Assembly: GCF_018873765.1 (NCBI RefSeq)
Contig: NC_057922.1
Coordinates: forward strand, 9,065,563-9,129,562
Source: Telopea speciosissima
Lineage: Eukaryota; Streptophyta; Magnoliopsida; Proteales; Proteaceae
Reading direction: 5' to 3'
DNA length: 64,000 nucleotides
The position numbers and the translations under genes were made by a program. Under the pieces are notes generated by a model that saw nothing but the letters and a program-made list of their open reading frames with translations, searched no databases and had not been told where the DNA came from. Of the stretch, positions 58,101-64,000 are shown piece after piece. The stretch's first letter is position 1. Every line of letters begins with the position of its first letter.

Positions 58101-61100
58101 ATAATAAACAAAAACTAGCCCAAGAACAGCAGCAAGAAACTTGACTGCAGCCAAGAATATTGTATGACCACAAGTCCATAGCCAACCCCAAGAACAGCCA
58201 AGGTTTTGCATTGAAATTGAACATCCCAAATCCGGATACATCATACATGTCTAGATTATTTATATGCTTTACAAATCCTAAATGAATAGAGACTTAATAA
58301 TGCAGAACAGGACACTACAGTGTGGGAGAGTTTTCCCATTCTAATTAGACTTCTGCAGTAAAAAATTAAACGCTTACAATTAATTCTTCAATTCAACTAA
58401 GGAACCTTTCTACCCATGAAACCAGAGTTACTAAATTTAGAAAATGTGTACTCACTATAAATAGTACTTTTGGGACTGACTTACCATAAACAGTAAAATT
58501 GAGATCTACCATAAATGTTATTTTATCACTTACAAAAAAATAGCAAAAACAAATTATTGAAAATACAGTATCTATTACATTTTTAAAAAAAAAAAATCCA
58601 AAATAAAGATGCTGTCCCCCTAAATGAGACAGGAAATAGGTGATAGAGATGGACGGAAAACAAAGTGGGTACAGTTCTCAATATTTCTGTCTTTGTTTGG
58701 TACTACTTATACTGTTACTAACATTTAAACTCAATTAGAAAAACATCTGCAATAATAAGGCTGCACCCAATAAGGACATGAGAACCAGTCTATGCTTCAT
58801 AATCAGGAATCATCAATCCGCACCAGCTAATTGGGTACCACAGACAACCTCAAAACATATGTATATGTAGTCTTCACTTTCCATTAGCAGAGAAAAAATG
58901 AAAAGCTAAACATCAACAGACACATAGAGAAGATTTTGTTGAATAGATATGATTGGAACAAACTTCCTTTGAACATCCAAAAGAAAACAGTCAAGTAGAT
59001 GAAATGTCAAGACAATAAAGGGAGAAAAATGGAAGCAAGGAAATCATTAATTTTGTTGCCTACTAGCAGTATGAGTTTCAATAGATACTATTCAGAAGTG
59101 AAAAAGTAGTACCTTAAGTTCATCTGCCTCGCCTTCCAGCATGCTTCCATAACTACGGTGAAGCTGGAAAGACTGCTCAATCTGTAAGAATAGTTGCCAC
59201 TTTGTCGTGCTAATGGGACCCACCTCCAAATTCAGTGGTAGTTCTGTCACCGTGTCGTTGATTGAGATCAACTTATCTCTAAGCAGCCAAAACTCATTGA
59301 AGAAAACCATCGGATAGTAGTTCCCGGTACTAGGGTCAACATTCAAGTCTGCAATCTGGGTCAAGAAACTCAACTCTCTCATCATAACTTTTCATCGGGC
59401 CAATATTAGTTTGAAGATGCAGGTTCTACCGAGAGATTCAATATCCAATGTGAAAAAATAATTAAGCATTGTATTACTAAAGAAACCTCAGGCCATAACT
59501 ATCCCTAAAAACATGATAAATCCACATGTACTACTAAGGACCTAGTCAAGTGTCGCCGAGTATACTATCAAAGTATAACCCTAATGGGTCTGTAAACGGT
59601 TTAAAGCCCGTTTGGTTGCCAAGGGATACATACAGACCTATGGAGTCAATTATTTTGAGACTTTTTCTCCTGTCACCTAGAGCCTTGTTTGACAAGTTAA
59701 GCTCTAGTATCACTCGGTCTTTGTTAGTCAATGGGACTCCAGAGTGATTGTGTTAATTGTATACGTTGATGATATTATTATATCTGGTAATGATACAATT
59801 GGTTTTACAGAGGTGAAATCCTATTTACAACAACATTTTCAGATGAAAGACTTGGGTATTCTCAGATACTTTTGGTATTGAGGTTGTTGAGTTGTTCGTA
59901 GCAAGAAAGGGATTAGTGTCTCCAAAGAAAATATGTACTTGATCTTTTGCCTGAGACTGGTACATTGGCATCCAAACCTGTTGATATGTCGATGGATCCA
60001 CATCAGAAGTTTGGGGCTAATGATGGTGAAGAGCTTGCTGATAAGCATCAGTAAAGGAGGTTAGTAAGTAAGCTCATTTATCTTACTGTTACCAGGCCAG
60101 ATATATCTTTTGTTGCCAGTATTATAAGTCAATTCAATTTATGGAATTGCCAAAGAAGGCTCACCAGGAGGTTGCTTGTCGGATTCTGAGGTACCTTAAG
60201 GGTGTTCCAGGAAAGGGTCTCGTTTATAGACCTAATAAACATATTGAGTTGGTTGGCTATTCAGAGGCAGACTGGGCCGATGTTGAAGGTGATAGGAGGT
60301 TAACTACTGGATATTGCACGTTTGTTGATAGTAATCTTGTTACATAGAGGAGCAAAAAGCAGACTACTGTGGCAAGGTCAAGTGTTGAGGCTGAGTATAG
60401 GCTATGTCTTATAACATAGCTGAGTTGATGTGACTTTAGTTACTTCTTCAAGAGCTTGGTTATCCTATTACTAAACCTATAGGTTGCTATACACATTGCC
60501 AGCAACCCAAATGAGCGAACAGAACGTATTGAAGTGGATTGTCATTTTGTACAGGATGTTGTGATGAGGAAACTGGTCTCAACTCCTTTAGTTACTTCTG
60601 GGAATCAGCTTGGTGATATGTTCACTAATCCTAGTTTCGTCCAGCCTTTCATGATGGCTATTTCAAGCTGGGCAAAGGCGATATATATGCTCCAGCTTGA
60701 GGGGGAGTGGCGAGATTAGTGGTTACTTTACCCATGTCTTATCGATAGGCGTAATTTGGGGTTATAGCTTTTATGTTTAAGTAAGGGTATTGTAGTCTTG
60801 TTTTATACTAATGGGGGTGTTTTGGTCTTTGTATTTTATTCTTTTTTCTTTTAATATATAAGAATACTGCTCACGGTGGTAGGTCTTTCCAACCTACTGT
60901 GAGTCTTTTCTTTTCGCCCTTCACATCGACTTCTTTGAGTTCTTTCTTCTCCTTTCTTCTCTTCTTCTGTTTGCCAATAATGTTGATTGCTAGCTGAGGG
61001 TGGACCTAGCTGCAACAGTAAGGTTGCTCCATTGAGACCAAGTGGTCACGGGTTCAAGTCTCTGGAAATAGCCTCTCCACGAAGTGGGGGTAAGGCTGCA

Positions 61101-61573
61101 TACATTATGACCCTCTCCAGACCCCGCAGTGGCGGGAGCCTCGTGCACTGGGTATGCCCTTTATTGATTGCTTTCTGTTTTGATATTTGCTACAGCTATA
61201 AGCCTATAATATAAATGAGGAAGTCTCTTCTGTAGTCCTTGGTTTCCACTTTTTTTTAACACTTTTACTTCATTACTTAGAGAATATCAATAAATAGATG
61301 TAAATTAAAAAATTATTTTAAAATAAGCCAAATATGATTTGATCAGCATGCAACCATGTACATTGGGAGATGCAACACTAATCATACACATTAATGTTTC
61401 ATGTTTGTTAAGGTCAAGCACCGACACATGGGCCCATGCCTAAGATGCACAGAAACATGTGACAGAAATTAGAAGAGGGCATACCATCCTGTCTAAGTGA
61501 AAATAGATTGGCCAAAATATAAGAATCAAGGATACAAGGAGCAATATTTGGTGGAATAGCATTATGAGGGTAT
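52177..61573 (-). CDS. CLPTM1-family multipass membrane protein, C-terminal part (seven exons)
   Basis: Exons on the minus strand: 61573-61536, 59348-59113, 57290-57197, 57086-56896, 54731-54512, 53437-53270 and 52331-52177 (TGA). All borders and phases fit, giving 366 codons before the stop; the 5' exons lie beyond the right side of the window. Conserved parts are YPHNAIPPNIAPYLNVDPST, FFNEFWLLRDKL, LNLEVGPISTTKWQLFLQIE, DIQFWNKNKSMEGLSAKSVV, MCPQLFINYKLKSVAHLPWR, FLNTIIDDLFAFVIKMPMLH and RLSVFRDDVIFLIYLYQRW. About five or six hydrophobic segments are spread from the third visible exon to the end. In animals CLPTM1 is an ER/Golgi membrane protein that limits receptor export; the plant role is not established. 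The first visible intron (59349-61535) contains a Ty1-copia relic and an Au SINE. Confidence 0.93.
52790..52973. mobile_element. Foldback Mutator-like MITE (184 bp) in the last CLPTM1-like intron
   Basis: taggggcgccgtttcctgcc and gggacgcaggggccac are inverted on the right (gtgggccctgcatccc, acacaagaaacattctccca). taataataa lies on both sides (52781-52789, 52974-52982), although it is low in complexity. The centre carries caggcagggcggtcattcc. Confidence 0.7.
54732..56895. other. CLPTM1-like intron, 2.2 kb
   Basis: Intron sequence with a C-run at 54835-54847. A possible LINE-like end lies near 55300-55330 (ttgttgcctatca), without poly(A). No other element was recognised. Confidence 0.4.
57291..59112. 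other. CLPTM1-like intron, 1.8 kb
   Basis: AT-rich intron with several poly(A) or poly(T) runs (57422-57431, 57519-57530, 57677-57690, 57955-57965). No exon or named element was seen. Confidence 0.45.
59548..60985 (+). mobile_element. Ty1-copia retrotransposon relic (RT, RNase H, PPT, partial 3' LTR)
   Basis: Plus-strand frames read RLVAKGYIQTYGVNYFETFS, YVDDIIISGND (RT active-site YVDD at about 59762), LKYF-like residues, RYLKGVPGKGLVYRPNKHIE, YSEADWADVEGDRRLTTGYC and VARSSVEAEYR (RNase H), with many stops and frameshifts. A polypurine tract ttgagggggagtgg at 60697-60710 precedes LTR-like sequence. The element is antisense to the CLPTM1-like gene. Its 5' part (gag, protease, integrase) is missing. 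Confidence 0.85.
60992..61163 (+). mobile_element. Au-type SINE with target-site duplication
   Basis: It contains a tRNA-like head with box-B cacgggttcaagtctctgg, then gtaaggctgcatacattatg, ccagaccccgcagtggcggg and agcctcgtgcactgggtatg, and ends ccctttatt, as in Au SINEs. The 9-bp repeat ttgattgct flanks it at 60983-60991 and 61164-61172. It was inserted at the downstream side of the copia relic. Confidence 0.88.
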
Positions 61574-62769
61574 CTGCAAAACAATGCAGGGAATAGAAGG
61601 CTCATCAATAATTCAGCTCATAAAAAAGGATACAAGGAAAGAACTATATTTAAAAAATATATATAAAAAAACAGTTACTTACACCAACAATGATAAAATA
61701 CAAAATAAATAAAAAAATCACAAGTAGCATAAGCATAATAAGTCATTTCCAAACAAATATGCTGAGGGTGAAAAGCAACAACTAGGCACATTTCCAATGA
61801 GCAAATCTCTACTCAATCCTGTCCACAATTGTATCCCAATCCACAGAAACATAGACCTCTCACCAAGATGTAGAGAAGGTATGTTGGACCACTTGTATCC
61901 CAAAAATTTTAGAACAAGCCTTGAATAAGCAATAAACGTTATCTCCAATGAAACCAGGTTGAGGTCACTGCATCTATATTAATTTGGGAGAAATGCTCCC
62001 TCAGTCAAAACGACTCAGAACATATAGTTAGAGCTTGTTACAACAAGAAGTCTTAATTGATATATGCAGACTAGAAATCCCAAGCCTGATGCTATTCAAC
62101 TCAATTAGGCAATGCAGACAATAAAAACCTACAAGTGTACTTACTAATCAAACATTTTTGTTTCTAGAAATGGTAACTGAATGAACTGGTGCTGTTAAAC
62201 ATGGAATGGTTGCTGCCTTGCTGAAATCGTTGGCTAACCAATGTCTAGGCATACTGAATGCCATCCTGACCATTTCAAAAGTAATATCTTAATTAAAATT
62301 AAAAATATGAAAAACACAAAATTATTATATAATTAAGCCAAGATTTGGGAGAGCTTAGGCAGTTTTCACATTCACCATAGAAGAGGAAAAAGAGAGGTAG
62401 CACCTTAATTCCCACCAGTCAATCTCAAATCAGAAAGAGGTAAGTCTCTACATCTCTGCCTCTGGTCACGCATTTGATATCAGAGAGAGAAAAGAGAGAG
62501 TTTCAAAGCCTCTACTTCTGGACTCTCCATCTCTGACTTCGTTAAGCTCTGATGTCTTAATCATCTAAGTCCTGCTTGAATACCAACAAATTGAGAGAGG
62601 AAGGATCAAGACCTAGCCAACCAAATGTTTAATCAACATGCCTTTCCAGCATTTCGAACAGGAAAAATGTCCGTCCCATTGACTAAGTCAACCCCTCCTG
62701 ATTGCAGAAACGGTTGGCTAAGACGAACATTTTTGGGGTACCCTAGACAGCATTTTGAACACTGTGAAA
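61574..62769. other. CLPTM1-like intron 5' of the first visible exon, no exon found
   Basis: I searched the minus strand for the preceding exon (expected to end before a tyrosine of the YPHNAIPPN block and to contain a tryptophan-rich segment) and did not find it. The stretch is AT-rich with AG-rich patches near 62390-62520. Confidence 0.45.
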
Positions 62770-63177
62770 GCATATGTGGATGACATAGTTATCAAGGGTA
62801 CCAGCAATTTGGCTCTTTGGGAGTTGAGAAACTTTACAATCCACAGGATGTCAGGATCACTTAGAATGTAAATTTGTCTCCAGTATTTATGGGGTCACAG
62901 GAGAAATGTTTTCCTTTTCTTTTGTTTATGGTTCTTCAGTCCCTCCTTATTTTGAGTACATTTTTTTCTATAAGCATATGTGGATGACATAGTTGTAAAG
63001 GATACCAGCAATTTGGCTCTTTGGGAGTTGAGAAACTTTACAATCTACAGGATGTCAGGATCACTTAGAATGTAAATTTGTCTCCAGTATTTATGGGGTC
63101 CCAGGAGAAATGTTTTCCTTTTCTTTTGTTTATGGTTCTTCAGTCCCTCCTTAGTTTGAGTTACATTTTTTTCTATG
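62770..63177. repeat. Tandem duplication, 2 x 204 bp, with a YVDD-like RT remnant
   Basis: Copy 1 (62770-62973) and copy 2 (62974-63177) are identical except for a few substitutions and single-base indels. Each begins with a plus-strand frame AYVDDIVIKG or its variant, like the Ty3-type RT active site, which then decays. The period is a multiple of three. Confidence 0.85.
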
Positions 63178-64000
63178 ATTTCTATACCAATTGGGAACAC
63201 TGTAAGGCCTATACTGTTAGGGCAAAGGGTCTAGTATTGTCAGCCACTTTTTGCATCTGCTTTTTTAAGGTTATGTGCCCACATCCGACTCAAACTGCTG
63301 CGCCTCTTGTCTCTCTTTATCTTTTCCACTGAAACTGCTGCTAATTTAAAAAGGTGAATTATTGTTAAGGTCGGTTATTTTTCAAAATGTCACAAGGTAT
63401 CTATTCTGCCACGCGGACAGATTATAGGTTCATCACAAACATTGGATATAAAGGACATGGTCTAGATTATCCCAGTGTCAAATTTAAGAGTCTAATTCAA
63501 TCAAATATCTCCTTTTGTATAGGCACACATCTCATGTATGTCCCTGCATGTGTACCAGTACTCTAGACATTTAGTTTCAACTCTCCCAACTCTGAGTGGG
63601 AACAGACGGTTTAGATTAAAAAATATATAAAAATGGATGATTTGGATTTATCTTGTGATTTTCGAAAACATCATCTTCCATTGTTACATGGATAACAACC
63701 CATTTAAATAAGAAAAACTGCAAGAAAAGACTTTTTGGCATAGTCTTTGTTATCATCACTTGCTTTCAGTAGTTTTCCACAATTTGAGGTTGCTAAATCC
63801 CAAAATGGCACATTACTTTCCTCAGGAGGTAAGATCGGTGCCAGCACTGAAATATAGATACATACAGTGCATGTCCCATTGAAAATACAGTTGAGAAGAA
63901 CCATAAGTTGGCAGTGAAGACCATTATGTGGCACTGAAAATATTGATAATCTTAGTCTTACAGAGACTAGCGCTCAATGTGAATTGGTAGTAAGACCGAT
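63178..64000. other. Right-hand end of window, unassigned
   Basis: A minus-strand open frame of 76 codons at 63934-63704 contains LAPILPPEESNVPFWDLATS, which I cannot place in CLPTM1 or another family. No splice-supported exon was found. It may still be intron of the CLPTM1-like gene. Confidence 0.3.

Noticed and set aside
60992-61163. tRNA-like box B suggesting a tRNA gene
   Set aside because: The body matches the Au SINE order and is flanked by a target duplication; no tRNA cloverleaf can be drawn.
1-64000. CRISPR arrays, bacterial operons or ribosome-binding sites
   Set aside because: The genes are split by spliceosomal introns and the families are eukaryotic; no regularly spaced short repeats were seen.

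Overview
The window is nuclear DNA of a flowering plant. The genes carry many GT-AG introns and plant-specific families (SGS3, organellar RAD52, a plant CNL resistance pseudogene), and the AT-rich introns and spacers are full of LINE, Ty1-copia, hAT, Mutator-like and Au-type SINE remnants. The intron sizes and TE content look like a woody or early-diverging non-grass angiosperm, but nothing seen fixes the species.

Layout. (1) 1-8142, minus: the 5' part (six coding exons, 290 codons) of MAD1, the spindle-checkpoint coiled-coil protein; its downstream exons lie beyond position 1. (2) 10550-15691, plus: a complete four-exon RAD52-like organellar DNA-binding protein (ODB1/RAD52-1 type, 194 aa). 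(3) 15.7-24.9 kb: gene-free, TE-rich spacer. (4) 25268-28366, plus: a complete six-exon single-RRM RNA-binding protein (ARP1/RBM24-38-like, 300 aa). (5) 28.4-35.2 kb: gene-free spacer. (6) about 35.25-45.0 kb, plus: SGS3, the RDR6 partner in trans-acting siRNA and silencing pathways (680 aa, five coding exons, non-coding leader exons upstream). (7) 46.1-48.8 kb, minus: a frameshifted CC-NBS-LRR pseudogene. (8) 52177-61573, minus: the last seven coding exons of a CLPTM1-family multipass membrane protein; its 5' exons lie beyond the right side of the window. The genes do not form a pathway; they are ordinary independent plant genes. Exons were assigned by reading both strands, splice sites and reading phase; each complete gene gives an uninterrupted phase sum.

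The most interesting structure is outside the genes. A set of short (138-184 bp) whole-length foldback elements recurs through introns and spacers. At least seven have 9-10 bp direct repeats at both ends, as expected for Mutator-like insertions. They share a central motif resembling GGGTAGGGTGGTCATTTC, and several share GGGAAAAGGWTC-like ends, while the arm sequence between end and centre differs from element to element and yet stays self-complementary within each. A second recurring structure is the 'tail-only' retrotransposon insertion: 15-24 nt consisting of little more than ACC(A)n between target-site duplications; one has an unfilled paralogous copy of its target site right next to it. 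Two hAT-like elements with 8-bp target duplications, two Au-type SINE copies, a recent 105-bp tandem duplication and a 204-bp tandem duplication are also documented.
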